A DNA stretch of 64,000 bases from Chryseobacterium senegalense (GTDB lineage: Bacteria; Bacteroidota; Bacteroidia; Flavobacteriales; Weeksellaceae). Under the pieces are notes generated by a model that saw nothing but the letters and a program-made list of their open reading frames with translations, did no database searches and was not told where the DNA came from. The first letter of the stretch is position 1, and every line of letters starts with the position of its first letter. The DNA lies in the NCBI GenBank assembly GCA_001403755.1, contig CYUH01000015.1, positions 846,589 to 910,588 of the forward strand, written 5' to 3'. The position numbers were made by a program, and so were the translations under genes. This document shows, piece after piece, positions 43,570-52,917 of this stretch.

Positions 43570-44847
43570 TTATTTAGTAAATCTGATAGCAGTTTTTCTG
43601 TCTGCTTCTCTTTCTTTATCAGAGGCTGTTTCAGCAACGGTAGCAAATTCTTCTCCGTAACCTTCAGCACTTGTTACTTGTGCAGAACCAAGAGCAGCTT
43701 TTACAGCATCCGCTCTTTTTTGAGATAACGCTTTGTTTCCAGCATCATCACCTTTTTTATCTGTATAAGCACCAATTTTCACTTTAGCATCTGGGTAAGC
43801 AGCAAGAATCGCTTTTAAGTTATCTAACTGCACTTGTGATTCTGGAGTTAATGTTGTAGTTCCAAATTCAAAATTCAAGTTATCAAAGTTGAACCATCTG
43901 TCTTTAAGAGCAGCTTCGTCAGCATTTTTATATTCATCAGAATTAAGGAAAGCTACAACTTGATCTTCGATACCACCTTTATAAGCATTTAAAGTTTTTC
44001 CGTTTGGCAAGGTAACCGTAGTAGATTCTTTAGTTGCAACAGAGGTTGTTCCAGTAGAGTCAACAGAAACTACAGCAGAAGAATCTGAAACTACGGTGGT
44101 AGAATCTGTTACTCCGGTAGTGGTTTCCGCAGGTTTGTTGCATTGTTTCCAAAGGAACCATGCGGCAAGAGCAAGAAGAAGCAATGGTAATAACCATTTC
44201 CAAATTGATCCACCGCCATCATCATTATTTCTGTCTACATTTACATGAGTGTTTCCACCTCTGTTAACTTCCACTTTTGGTTGGTCGTAAGAAGTAACTT
44301 TTACTTTTTCAGTGTCTAGATGCGCGTCGGAACCAGACCAGTTTCCAAGCCCTAATGAAGCTAAAGAAAGACCAGCAGGAAGTAATGAAGAAACGATACC
44401 TCTTTGATCTTTTAAAAGCCCAGACAATTCTGAAGCGCCTAAGTTATTATCAGCTGCATATTTACCTAACGAACCCAAGGAAGCGCCTGTCACCATATTC
44501 AATAAAGAATTTGATGAAGAATTGCTAATCCCCGCGTAACTAGCAACAGCATTTACTAATCCACCAATCTTGTCGCCAAAAATTGCAGAAAGTACTGTGC
44601 TAATTAACGAATTATTAGAAGAGCCGCCTAATAGGTTTCCTAATAATCCACTGCTTGCAGATCCTGTGATAGCATCTAAAACACCTTGTTTATCAGCATT
44701 ATTAGCTAATCCACCTACAACAGCAGGCAATAGACCGCTGATCGCTTTAGAGATACCTGATTCGCTTTCTCCAAACTGAGAAGCTGCTTGTGAAACTAAT
44801 GCAGGACCAAGTTGGCCTTTGATAAGATCGATTACATTTAATGACAT
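43570..44847 (-). CDS. DUF937-transmembrane-OmpA protein
   Basis: Encodes 425 residues. The N-terminal two-fifths (1-165) is a DUF937/YidB-like domain (LIKGQLGPALVSQAASQ, GLLPAVVGGLANN) with no signal peptide. A single membrane span follows (about 216-233, WKWLLPLLLLALAAWFLW), then a Thr/Ser-rich linker and a C-terminal OmpA domain (about 310-425) with the peptidoglycan-binding motif GAYTDKKGDDAGNKALSQKRADAV. The layout implies a cytosolic DUF937 part tethered through the inner membrane to peptidoglycan. Single gene; role unknown. Confidence 0.85.
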   Translation of the reverse strand: MSLNVIDLIKGQLGPALVSQAASQFGESESGISKAISGLLPAVVGGLANNADKQGVLDAITGSASSGLLGNLLGGSSNNSLISTVLSAIFGDKIGGLVNAVASYAGISNSSSNSLLNMVTGASLGSLGKYAADNNLGASELSGLLKDQRGIVSSLLPAGLSLASLGLGNWSGSDAHLDTEKVKVTSYDQPKVEVNRGGNTHVNVDRNNDDGGGSIWKWLLPLLLLALAAWFLWKQCNKPAETTTGVTDSTTVVSDSSAVVSVDSTGTTSVATKESTTVTLPNGKTLNAYKGGIEDQVVAFLNSDEYKNADEAALKDRWFNFDNLNFEFGTTTLTPESQVQLDNLKAILAAYPDAKVKIGAYTDKKGDDAGNKALSQKRADAVKAALGSAQVTSAEGYGEEFATVAETASDKEREADRKTAIRFTK

Positions 44848-44972
44848 AATAGTTTATTTTTAAAATTTAACTTAGATAAAGTTATACAAATTTTAATCCA
44901 AGTCTATTACTAACGTTGTAAATTATAAAAAAATTAACATTTTGTTAAATATTGTCAATAAAATATGCTTTC

Positions 44973-46448
44973 TTAATAAGATTTCGCAAAAATGACCCTT
45001 TGTTTAGATGGTTTCCCTGAAATAAGTGAGATGCCAGCTTCTTGTGGGTTGTCCAAAGGAATGCATCGGATGGTTGCTTTTGTCTCGTTTTTGATTTGCT
45101 CTTCCTCCTCCGCACTGCCATCCCAATGTGCAGAAATAAAACCTCCTTTTTCTTCTAATACTTGTTTGAATTCTTCATAAGTATCCACTTTTGTACTATG
45201 TTCAGCGCGATGGTTTAATGCTTTTTGGAAAATATCTTTTTGAATGTTTTCTAGCAATTGCTCGATATACACATCCAGATTTTCAATGGGTTGCGTTTCT
45301 TTGGTTAAATTGTCTCTTCTTGCGATTTCTACAGTTTTGTTTTCGAGATCTCTCGCCCCGATCGCGATGCGAACCGGAACTCCTTTTAATTCATATTCAG
45401 CGAATTTCCAGCCCGGTTTATTCTCCGTACGATTGTCGTATTTTACAGAAATTCCTTTTTCTTTTAACTTTTGTTGAAGGTCATAAGCCACTTCATCAAT
45501 TTGCTGTAATTGTTCTTCACCTTTAAAAATAGGAACAATTACTACCTGAATTGGCGCTAAGGTTGGAGGCAAAACCAAGCCAAAATCATCCGAATGTGTC
45601 ATGATTAATGCACCCATCAATCGGGTTGAAGTTCCCCATGAAGTTCCCCATGCATGTTCAATTTTTCCTTCTTTATTTGTAAATTTTACATCAAATGCTT
45701 TACCGAAATTCTGTCCTAAAAAGTGAGAAGTTCCCGCTTGTAGCGCCTTTCCGTCTTGCATTAATGCTTCGATACAATAAGTTTCATCAGCACCGGCAAA
45801 TCTTTCCGATGGAGTTTTGATGCCACGAATTACCGGAATTGCCATGAAGTTTTCTGCAAAATCAGCGTAAACATCCAGCATTTTTTCGGTTTCTTCCAGT
45901 GCTTCCTCTTTTGTGGCGTGTGCAGTATGTCCTTCTTGCCAAAGGAATTCAGCAGTTCTCAAGAAAAGTCGGGTTCTCATTTCCCAACGCACGACGTTCG
46001 CCCATTGGTTGATGAGAATTGGTAAATCGCGGTAAGACTGAATCCAGTTTTTGTAAGTATTCCAAATAATTGCTTCAGAAGTTGGGCGAACAATTAATTC
46101 TTCTTCCAATTTTGCTTCCGGATCTACGATAAGTTTTTTCGGGTCATTTGGATCTGTTTTTAGTCTGTAATGTGTTACTACCGCACATTCTTTAGCAAAA
46201 CCTTCAGCATTTTTTTCTTCGGCTTCAAATAAGCTTTTGGGGATAAAAATGGGGAAATATGCATTTTCGTGGCCAGTTTCTTTGAATCTTTTATCCATTT
46301 GATCGCGCATTTTTTCCCAAATTGCGTATCCGTAAGGTTTAATTACCATACATCCACGAACACCGGAATTTTCTGCCAAATCTGCCTTTACCACTAGTTC
46401 ATTGTACCATTTGCTGTAGTCTTCGGCTCTTGAAGTAAGTTTTGCCAT
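44973..46448 (-). CDS. proS: proline--tRNA ligase (archaeal/eukaryotic type)
   Basis: Encodes 491 residues, the short form without the bacterial editing insertion. Class II core: [17 protein letters not shown], the motif 2 region with [18 protein letters not shown], and the C-terminal zinc-like extension ending VIFAKSY. It charges tRNA-Pro. Single gene on the minus strand, divergent from the aromatic-rich lipoprotein gene. Confidence 0.94.
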   Translation of the reverse strand: MAKLTSRAEDYSKWYNELVVKADLAENSGVRGCMVIKPYGYAIWEKMRDQMDKRFKETGHENAYFPIFIPKSLFEAEEKNAEGFAKECAVVTHYRLKTDPNDPKKLIVDPEAKLEEELIVRPTSEAIIWNTYKNWIQSYRDLPILINQWANVVRWEMRTRLFLRTAEFLWQEGHTAHATKEEALEETEKMLDVYADFAENFMAIPVIRGIKTPSERFAGADETYCIEALMQDGKALQAGTSHFLGQNFGKAFDVKFTNKEGKIEHAWGTSWGTSTRLMGALIMTHSDDFGLVLPPTLAPIQVVIVPIFKGEEQLQQIDEVAYDLQQKLKEKGISVKYDNRTENKPGWKFAEYELKGVPVRIAIGARDLENKTVEIARRDNLTKETQPIENLDVYIEQLLENIQKDIFQKALNHRAEHSTKVDTYEEFKQVLEEKGGFISAHWDGSAEEEEQIKNETKATIRCIPLDNPQEAGISLISGKPSKQRVIFAKSY

Positions 46449-46538
46449 TTATTTGATCTTTTGATTTAACTTTTATATGTTGCTTTAATCTAAACTTAAA
46501 ATTGTATTTTTACTCAAATTTTTACAACTGGTTTGGTA

Positions 46539-46546
46539 TATTTTTG
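46539..46546 (+). promoter_or_regulatory. -7 element for the aromatic-rich lipoprotein gene
   Basis: TATTTTTG, 45 bases before the ATG. Confidence 0.45.
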
Positions 46547-46591
46547 GTGTAAAATGCAAATATAATTCAAATTAAAACTTTTCACCTTATC

Positions 46592-47557
46592 ATGAAAAAA
46601 ATTACTTATAAAAATTTCCTAGAATTGCTTAAATCTAAAACGGTTTTGGCAGTTTCTGGTGGTTTGATATTGATTTCCTGTGGCACTCAAATGGGTGGTT
46701 ATACAGAGACCGATGGGATTTACTATGATCCCAATAAAGACACTTTACCTCAAGGAACTGTAATGAATATTGGAAACAGGGTGGGTGATTACTACGATTA
46801 TCAACAGACCGATAATTCTAACCAATATTTGAATTCTGAAAACAGAAACGAAAATTGGCGGGAAAATCAAAATTCCGATTGGGGCAACTATGTTGGGACC
46901 GATACATATTATAATGACAATTGGGACTATCCTTACGGATTTTATTCCGGGTTTGGATTGGGAATAGGTTACAGTTGGGGTTCGCCTTGGGGATTTGGAG
47001 GTTACTACAGCCCATGGGGATTCGGTTATAATCCTTGGTATGGATACTACAATCCATGGGGATTTGGTTATAATTCATGGTATGGATATTACAATCCTTA
47101 CTATGGTTACGGAAATCCTTACTATGGTTATAGTCCATATTATTACGGTAATTATTATGGCTATGGAAATACTTATGGAGGCGGATTTAATTATAAAAGA
47201 AGCGGTGCAGATGGCGCTTTTAGAAACTCGGTAAGAAATTCTAATTCAAATTTCCGTACTAATAATAGTTCAAATTCCGGTTTTCGAAACGATAGCTACA
47301 GAAACCAGCAAGGAAATGCGCCGAGATCTATTACACCGAACAATGGTGTGCAACCAAGATTGAGAACTTCTCCACAACCTAATAATAATCCAAGATACAA
47401 TTCTTCACCAAGAGAAAGTATGCCAAATTATAACACCCCATCTCGATCAAACTCAAGCGATGGAAGCGGTTTTAGAAGTGGAGGTAGTGGTTTTGGCGGT
47501 GGTTCCTCCAATTCAAGTTCAGGATCAACGAGATCATCGGGCGGCTTTAGAAGATAA
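46592..47557 (+). CDS. aromatic/Gly-rich lipoprotein with tandem PWGFGYNPWYGYYN repeats
   Basis: Encodes 321 residues. A long N-terminal signal with lipobox LISC (Cys30), a conserved-looking GGYTETDGIYYDP segment, then residues about 110-200 made almost wholly of Tyr, Gly, Trp, Phe, Pro and Asn in imperfect tandem units, and a Ser/Asn/Arg-rich tail (200-321). Such composition suggests a disordered or self-associating surface protein. No known catalytic domain. Followed 25 bases later by the FadL-like porin, so an operon is possible. Confidence 0.75.
   Translation: MKKITYKNFLELLKSKTVLAVSGGLILISCGTQMGGYTETDGIYYDPNKDTLPQGTVMNIGNRVGDYYDYQQTDNSNQYLNSENRNENWRENQNSDWGNYVGTDTYYNDNWDYPYGFYSGFGLGIGYSWGSPWGFGGYYSPWGFGYNPWYGYYNPWGFGYNSWYGYYNPYYGYGNPYYGYSPYYYGNYYGYGNTYGGGFNYKRSGADGAFRNSVRNSNSNFRTNNSSNSGFRNDSYRNQQGNAPRSITPNNGVQPRLRTSPQPNNNPRYNSSPRESMPNYNTPSRSNSSDGSGFRSGGSGFGGGSSNSSSGSTRSSGGFRR
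46980..47165 (+). repeat. tandem repeats encoding Tyr/Gly/Trp/Pro units
   Basis: Near-identical units of about 42 bases coding for PWGFGYNPWYGYYN recur, then shorter NPYYGYG units. This is an unstable coding repeat inside the lipoprotein gene. Confidence 0.7.
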
Positions 47558-47582
47558 TATATAATAAGTGTACATTAATAAA

Positions 47583-48965
47583 ATGATTAAAAAATCTTTA
47601 ATGATCTTGAGTATTTCCGCTGCTTATTTTGCGAATGCACAAGATATATCGACTATCAGAAATACCGCGGAGGTATATTCTAACTCATCACTGAACGGTA
47701 CTTCAAAATACAATTCCATGGCTGGATCCATGGGAGCTTTGGGCGGAGATTTCTCTGTTTTGAATTCAAACCCGGCAGGTATCGGAGTTAGTATTGCGAG
47801 CGATGTTTCAGGAACTTTAAGTATTGAAGGAAGTAAAAATACTACCTCGTACGCCGGAAAATCGTTGGATTATAAGGTTAATAGTACCGATTTAGGAAAC
47901 GTGGGTGGAATCGCCGTTTTTAAAATTGATTCTTCACCTTGGAAGTTTGTGAATGTTGGAGTGAATTATTCTAACCGATCTCTCGAGGATTACACCGAAA
48001 CCCCTGGAAATAGTGATTTGGTGTATGAAATAAGAGACGCAGAAAATAATTTGGTAGATGAGTTATCATTCGCCGGTCATGCATATAATCGATACGGAAA
48101 TCTCTCGAAAATGAGCATAGGAGTCGGCGGGAATTACGATAACCGAATTTACGTAGGGGCAAGTTTAAATTTCCACAATTCTATTCTCGATCAATACGAT
48201 TCCGCAGCTTTTACCAACAATGCAAGTGTTACCGATGTTTACAATAAGCAATACACGCCATTTTCTGAGTCAGCGAGTGGATTTTCAGCTTCAGTTGGGG
48301 TCGTAGGGAAAATCAGTCCTCAATTCAGACTTGGAGCAGCTTTAGAAACACCAACGTGGTGGAATATTGCAAGAGTGTACAGCGAGTACGAAAATCCTGT
48401 TGATGGAACTTACACCGAAGATCGCAATCTCTCTACGCCAATGAAAGCTACTTTGAGTGCTGCGTATGTTCCAAATAAAAATTTAGCAATCAATGTTGAT
48501 TATTCGTTAGGTCTTACCAAACCGAAATATAAAGTTTACGGCGATGCAGAAACTGAGTTAAACCAATTCTTTTCAAACAATTCCGCTAATCTTTCCGAAT
48601 TGAAAGTTGGAGCGGAATATCGTGTACAAGCTTTCAGATTGAGAGGTGGTTATGGTTTTGCGACAAGTCCTTTCGATTCCATGTCGATTCAAACTGTAGC
48701 AGGAAATACTGCTTATGAAAATTTGATTTTAGGAAAAAGAAATACGATAGCAGCCGGACTAGGATATGATTTTAAATCCTTTTTCATTGATGCCGCTTAT
48801 CAAAACGTAAGTTCAGAATACAGCAATCCTTTCATACAAGGATCTGCAGCCAGTAATACGGGATATTTTTCTAGTCAATATATCGTAAATTCTGATGCTG
48901 CAATTGTTTCCAATGTTAAAAACAAAAAAGATAATTTCTTTATTACACTCGGTTGGAAATTTTAA
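47583..48965 (+). CDS. OmpP1/FadL-family outer-membrane protein
   Basis: I start at the ATG 47583 (MIKKSLMILSISAAYFANAQ), a clean signal peptide; the GTG at 47568 only adds five residues. 460 residues. The N-terminal region NSMAGSMGALGGDFSVLNSNPAGIG is the FadL/OmpP1 hatch signature, followed by a 14-strand barrel ending ITLGWKF, with the terminal aromatic expected of outer-membrane barrels. The family carries hydrophobic compounds; its substrate here is unknown (in this group often called hemin receptor without proof). Confidence 0.85.
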   Translation: MIKKSLMILSISAAYFANAQDISTIRNTAEVYSNSSLNGTSKYNSMAGSMGALGGDFSVLNSNPAGIGVSIASDVSGTLSIEGSKNTTSYAGKSLDYKVNSTDLGNVGGIAVFKIDSSPWKFVNVGVNYSNRSLEDYTETPGNSDLVYEIRDAENNLVDELSFAGHAYNRYGNLSKMSIGVGGNYDNRIYVGASLNFHNSILDQYDSAAFTNNASVTDVYNKQYTPFSESASGFSASVGVVGKISPQFRLGAALETPTWWNIARVYSEYENPVDGTYTEDRNLSTPMKATLSAAYVPNKNLAINVDYSLGLTKPKYKVYGDAETELNQFFSNNSANLSELKVGAEYRVQAFRLRGGYGFATSPFDSMSIQTVAGNTAYENLILGKRNTIAAGLGYDFKSFFIDAAYQNVSSEYSNPFIQGSAASNTGYFSSQYIVNSDAAIVSNVKNKKDNFFITLGWKF

Positions 48966-48992
48966 TTTCCAAACTTAAGTAATCATATTGCT

Positions 48993-49022
48993 AGACTCCG
49001 GAATCTTCGGAGTCTTTTATTT
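48993..49022 (+). terminator. intrinsic terminator after the FadL-like gene
   Basis: Stem AGACTCCG / CGGAGTCT with a 7-base loop, followed by T residues. It abuts the convergent ZIP gene stop. Confidence 0.8.
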
Positions 49023-49715
49023 TTAATGAGAATGAAATAAATGGCTGAACAAAGCCAAACCTATACCACAAATCACCATCAGAATTTTCATCCAGTCGAC
49101 ATTGTGATTTTTGTTGCTTTCGAAAATAATGACCGAAGAAATGTGAAGGAAAATTCCACCAACCAACGCTAGAAAATAAGGTTTAAGATTGGGATTAAAA
49201 TAATTTCCAAAAATCATCCCCAATGGCGATGCGATGGCAAATATCGAAATCACAAGCCATGAAGAAGTTGAGAATTTATTTTTATGTATAAGAAAAGCTC
49301 CCAAAACAAATGAAATAGGCAAGTTATGAAACAAAATCCCCATTAAATAGGGATTAAAAATATTCTTCTCATTAGCAAGCGGAATTCCCTCCAAAAAGGC
49401 ATGGATAAACATTCCGACCATCAAAGCTACCGGTAGAATATTCTTCTCTTCATGATGATGATGAAAGTGGCCGTGCTCGAATCCTTTGGTAAGGTTTTCG
49501 AGAAGAATTTGAAGCAAAACTCCTGCAATTACAAAGATTCCTATATTATGATGTTCCGACGAATACACTTCCGGGAAAACATCATTCAAGCAAATGGTAA
49601 TGAGAAATCCTGCACTTAAGATCAAAAGATTTTTTGCGAATTTTTCTTTTTCACCGAAAAATTTCCCTAGCAATACACCTGCTAGAACACTTAAAATCAA
49701 TAAAAAAATAATCAT
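49023..49715 (-). CDS. ZIP-family metal transporter
   Basis: Encodes 230 residues with about eight spans. A cytosolic His-rich loop (HGHFHHHHEEKN, about 80-91) precedes the conserved metal-path motifs MFIHAFLEGIPLAN and ILFHNLPISF (spans 4 and 5). It probably imports Zn(II) or another divalent cation. It follows the methyltransferase gene on the same strand after 3 bases, so they are co-transcribed. Confidence 0.88.
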   Translation of the reverse strand: MIIFLLILSVLAGVLLGKFFGEKEKFAKNLLILSAGFLITICLNDVFPEVYSSEHHNIGIFVIAGVLLQILLENLTKGFEHGHFHHHHEEKNILPVALMVGMFIHAFLEGIPLANEKNIFNPYLMGILFHNLPISFVLGAFLIHKNKFSTSSWLVISIFAIASPLGMIFGNYFNPNLKPYFLALVGGIFLHISSVIIFESNKNHNVDWMKILMVICGIGLALFSHLFHSH

Positions 49716-49718
49716 ATT

Positions 49719-50477
49719 TTATTTGAGTTTTTTCTTAAAAACATTGATGCATCGTGAAGAATTTTCGGGATCAAAAGTTCCTAAATTATAATCGCCGTAA
49801 ATTTTCACTTTTTCAAAACCAGATTCTTCCGCATAATTCCCGATGCTTTCTAAAGTGTGGAGTTTCACTTTCTCGAAAAAATGAAAATCCTTTCCGTCAT
49901 GGTGAAACCGAATATCTTTGATCACAAACTGATTTTCAATCTTTTTACTAATTTGAAAAGCGATTCCATCTTTTATAATTTCCTCTTCTGGTACCAAAGT
50001 ATTTTTTACCCAGTTTGCATTTAGAAAATCGAGAACAAAATGGCCATCTTCTTTTAGCGCGTTTGCCACCGATCTGAAGATTTTTTTGTCTTCAGTTTCA
50101 TCATCGAAATATCCAAAGCTCGTGAAGAGATTAAAAACCGCATCTACTTTCTCCGCACAAACTTCCGGATAAATTTCGTTTCGCATATCGTGGACAGCAA
50201 ATTTTAGGAAATGTTCCGCAGCGTCATCAGTTTCAAATTTTTTATTTTGTAAAATACTTTCCTTCGATAGATCCAGACCTAAGACGTTGTAGCCCAATTG
50301 ATGGAGATAAACGGAATGTCGGCCTTTTCCACATGCCAAATCGATGATGGTGGTGTCTTTTTTAATCTTTAAATCATTGATGAGTAAGGAAATAAAACGC
50401 TCTGCTTCCCGGAAATCCCGGTCTTTGTATAGAATGTGATAATAAGGGGTATCAAACCATGTTTCAAACCAAGCCAT
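49719..50477 (-). CDS. class I SAM-dependent methyltransferase
   Basis: Encodes 252 residues. SAM-binding motif I is IIDLACGKGRHSVYL, motif II GLDLS, and AVFNLFTSFGYFDD marks the catalytic loop of the YcgJ/Cfa-like small-molecule group. The substrate cannot be read from sequence. First gene of a two-gene operon with the ZIP transporter; its -7 box ends 6 bases upstream. Confidence 0.85.
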   Translation of the reverse strand: MAWFETWFDTPYYHILYKDRDFREAERFISLLINDLKIKKDTTIIDLACGKGRHSVYLHQLGYNVLGLDLSKESILQNKKFETDDAAEHFLKFAVHDMRNEIYPEVCAEKVDAVFNLFTSFGYFDDETEDKKIFRSVANALKEDGHFVLDFLNANWVKNTLVPEEEIIKDGIAFQISKKIENQFVIKDIRFHHDGKDFHFFEKVKLHTLESIGNYAEESGFEKVKIYGDYNLGTFDPENSSRCINVFKKKLK

Positions 50478-50481
50478 GGTG

Positions 50482-50489
50482 CAAAAATA
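50482..50489 (-). promoter_or_regulatory. -7 element for the methyltransferase-ZIP operon (leaderless-type)
   Basis: TATTTTTG on the minus strand ends about 4 bases before the ATG at 50477. Confidence 0.5.
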
Positions 50490-50597
50490 GCTAAATTTGA
50501 ATAATTTTTATAAGTTTAGTTCCCATTCATCTCATTTTGCTGAGCATCAAACTTCTATAAAATAGAAAAGCTCGTCTAACACAACCTCGAAAATTAG

Positions 50598-50605
50598 TAC
50601 CTTTG
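50598..50605 (+). promoter_or_regulatory. -7 element for the THUMP methyltransferase gene (leaderless-type)
   Basis: TACCTTTG (then C) ends 6 bases before the ATG at 50612. This box includes the TTG sometimes read as an earlier start, so that start is rejected. Confidence 0.55.
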
Positions 50606-50611
50606 CAAACT

Positions 50612-51772
50612 ATGAACATTGACAATTTACAAATACAAATCAAAACTTTTTTCGGACTCGAAGGAGTGTTGGCAGAGGAAATCAAGAAATTGGGAGGCAG
50701 AAATGTCGAAATCAAAAACCGCGCAGTCAACTGCGAAGGCGATCTCGGTTTTCTTTATAAAATTAATTATTCTGCAAGAACAGCGCTCAAAATTCTGATT
50801 CCGGTGCTCACTTTCAAAGCTTGGGATGAAAGCCGTTTCTACGATAAACTTTTTGCTTTTCCTTGGGATGATTTCATGACGGTGGACCAAACCTTTGCGA
50901 TTGATGCAACAGTCTATTCCGAAAGATTTAAGCACTCACAGTTTATGTCGCAGAAAATGAAAGATGCGATTGTAGATTATTTTAAATTTCACCACCGAAA
51001 AAGACCCAATGTCGATGTTCAGAATCCTAATATCAAATTTCACTTGCATATCGATCGGGAGTTGGTCACGATTTCCCTAGACTCAGCGGGCGATCCTTTG
51101 TTCAAACGCGGTTATCGTAAAGAGCAGGGAGAAGCGCCAATCAATGAAGTTTTGGCGAGCGGAATGCTGCAATTGGCAGGTTGGGACGGTAAAGGAAATT
51201 TTCTGGATCCGATGTGTGGTTCCGGAACTTTGTTGATCGAAGCTGCGATGATTGCAATGGATTTGCCAGCGCAGATTTTCAGAAAGAAATTCGCTTTCCA
51301 GAATTGGAAAAATTATGATGCAGAGCTTTTCCAGAAAATAAAAGAAGTAAGAATCAACCGAATTAAAGAATTCACCGGCAAAATTGTCGGATATGATTTG
51401 GATTCTCAAATGTTGAACGCGGCTCATCTCAACATTGAAGCTGCCGAAATGGAAGATGTGATCGAAGTAAAACGACAAGATTTTTTCGAGTCTAAAAAAG
51501 AGTTATTCCCATTGATGATGGTTTTCAATCCGCCTTATGATGAGCGAATCGAAATTCAGGATGATGAATTTTACAAAAAAATAGGCGATACTTTCAAGAA
51601 AAATTATCCAAATACTTTGGCGTGGTTTATTTCTTCGGACCTTGATGCGGCCAAAAAGGTCGGTTTAAGACCTTCCCGAAGAATAAAGCTCTTCAATGGA
51701 AAGTTGGAGTGCCGTTTTCTGCAATTTGAAATGTATGAAGGAACAAAGAAAATTCACAAATTAGAATCGTGA
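50612..51772 (+). CDS. THUMP-domain class I RNA methyltransferase (RlmL-like)
   Basis: Encodes 386 residues from ATG 50612 (MNIDNLQIQIKTFFGLE). N-terminal ferredoxin-like and THUMP domains (about 1-155, including KFHLHIDRELVTISLDSAGDPLFKRGYR), then a Rossmann methyltransferase with FLDPMCGSGTLLIEAAMIA and the base-methylating NPPY in MVFNPPYDERI. Expected to make m2G in 23S rRNA, like E. coli RlmL. A 33-codon reading frame overlaps its stop. Confidence 0.9.
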   Translation: MNIDNLQIQIKTFFGLEGVLAEEIKKLGGRNVEIKNRAVNCEGDLGFLYKINYSARTALKILIPVLTFKAWDESRFYDKLFAFPWDDFMTVDQTFAIDATVYSERFKHSQFMSQKMKDAIVDYFKFHHRKRPNVDVQNPNIKFHLHIDRELVTISLDSAGDPLFKRGYRKEQGEAPINEVLASGMLQLAGWDGKGNFLDPMCGSGTLLIEAAMIAMDLPAQIFRKKFAFQNWKNYDAELFQKIKEVRINRIKEFTGKIVGYDLDSQMLNAAHLNIEAAEMEDVIEVKRQDFFESKKELFPLMMVFNPPYDERIEIQDDEFYKKIGDTFKKNYPNTLAWFISSDLDAAKKVGLRPSRRIKLFNGKLECRFLQFEMYEGTKKIHKLES

Positions 51773-51870
51773 TTTTTGATATTATAGATATCATTCTGAA
51801 TTTTTTCAATCTTTTTCCGAACAGAAATAAGAAAGACGAAAGCATCAATCACTTCAAAAACCTGAAATAA
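51769..51870 (+). CDS. possible 33-residue protein overlapping the methyltransferase stop
   Basis: A GTG (51769-51771) overlaps the TGA stop of the upstream gene (51770-51772), giving GTGA coupling, and opens a 33-codon frame: hydrophobic N-terminal half (MIFDIIDIILNFFNLF) and basic C-terminal half (PNRNKKDESINHFKNLK). This resembles a small membrane-associated peptide. Evidence is limited to arrangement and composition. Confidence 0.4.
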   Translation: MIFDIIDIILNFFNLFPNRNKKDESINHFKNLK

Positions 51871-51914
51871 TCGCATTTTGTTTTAAAATATTTCCAAATA
51901 AACTCATTCTCAAA

Positions 51915-52916
51915 TTGCCAACCGTTTCTATCATTATAGCCATTTACAATCGCAAAGACGAACTTTTCGAGCTGCTCAATTCATTGTCACATCAAACCGA
52001 TAAAGATTTTGAAATCATCATTGTTGACGATGGTTCCAAGATTGATCTGCGACCGACGACAGCGCTTTTTATTGAAAGTTTGAATATTCAGTTTTACCGA
52101 AAAGACAATTCTGGACCAGGTTTGAGCAGGAATTATGGCGCAAGAAGAGCAAAAAATGACTGGCTGGTTTTTGTAGATTCCGACGTAATTGTAGAGAAAG
52201 ATTACATCGAAAACATCAAAAAAAACATCCACGAAATTCCTTGCGATGCGTTTGGCGGTGCCGACAAAGCCCACAAAGGTTTCAACTTGATGCAGAAAGC
52301 AATTTCCTATTCGATGACCTCGGTTTTTACCACCGGCGGAATTCGTGGTAGCAAAAAAGCGGTGACCAAATTTCAGCCAAGGAGCTTCAATATGGGCGTT
52401 CGAAAGTCGGCTTTCGAAAAAGTCGGTGGTTTCTCCGAAATGCGAATTGGCGAAGATCCCGATCTTTCGATGAAATTGTGGAAAAATGGCTTCACTACAG
52501 CTTTTTTCGACAATATTGGGGTGTATCACAAGCGGCGCGTCGATTTCGGGAAATTCTCCAAACAAGTCTATCAATTCGGCTGTGCGAGACCGATTCTCAA
52601 CCAGCGACACCCGAATTATGTGAAAATTTCTTTCGCATTTCCATCGATATTTTTGCTCGGTTACGTGTTGGGATTCATCGAATATTTCACGCTCCAAAAA
52701 GGATTAATCCTCGGATTTTATGGGCTTTACACATTTATCGTGTTTTTCCACGCGTTGCTTTTAACCAAAAACATCAGCATCGCCGCGATGGCTGTAATTT
52801 CCACCTATATCCAAATGTTTTCCTACGGTTACGGCTTCCTGAAATCGTGGATTTTACTCAATATTTTCCGCCAAAAACCCGAAGAAGCATTTCCTTCTCA
52901 TTTTCATCAAAACTAA
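51915..52916 (+). CDS. family 2 glycosyltransferase
   Basis: Encodes 333 residues read from TTG 51915 (MPTVSIIIAIYNRKDEL), since the GT-A fold begins right there and no in-frame ATG precedes it. Nucleotide-sugar binding is in IIVDDGSK and the DxD-type FVDSDVIV; a later acidic motif MRIGEDPDLSMKLW follows. Two or three C-terminal membrane spans (about 240-320) anchor it to the membrane. It probably extends a lipid-linked or surface glycan. The acceptor is unknown. A REP-like element follows its stop. Confidence 0.82.
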   Translation: MPTVSIIIAIYNRKDELFELLNSLSHQTDKDFEIIIVDDGSKIDLRPTTALFIESLNIQFYRKDNSGPGLSRNYGARRAKNDWLVFVDSDVIVEKDYIENIKKNIHEIPCDAFGGADKAHKGFNLMQKAISYSMTSVFTTGGIRGSKKAVTKFQPRSFNMGVRKSAFEKVGGFSEMRIGEDPDLSMKLWKNGFTTAFFDNIGVYHKRRVDFGKFSKQVYQFGCARPILNQRHPNYVKISFAFPSIFLLGYVLGFIEYFTLQKGLILGFYGLYTFIVFFHALLLTKNISIAAMAVISTYIQMFSYGYGFLKSWILLNIFRQKPEEAFPSHFHQN

Positions 52917-52917
52917 T

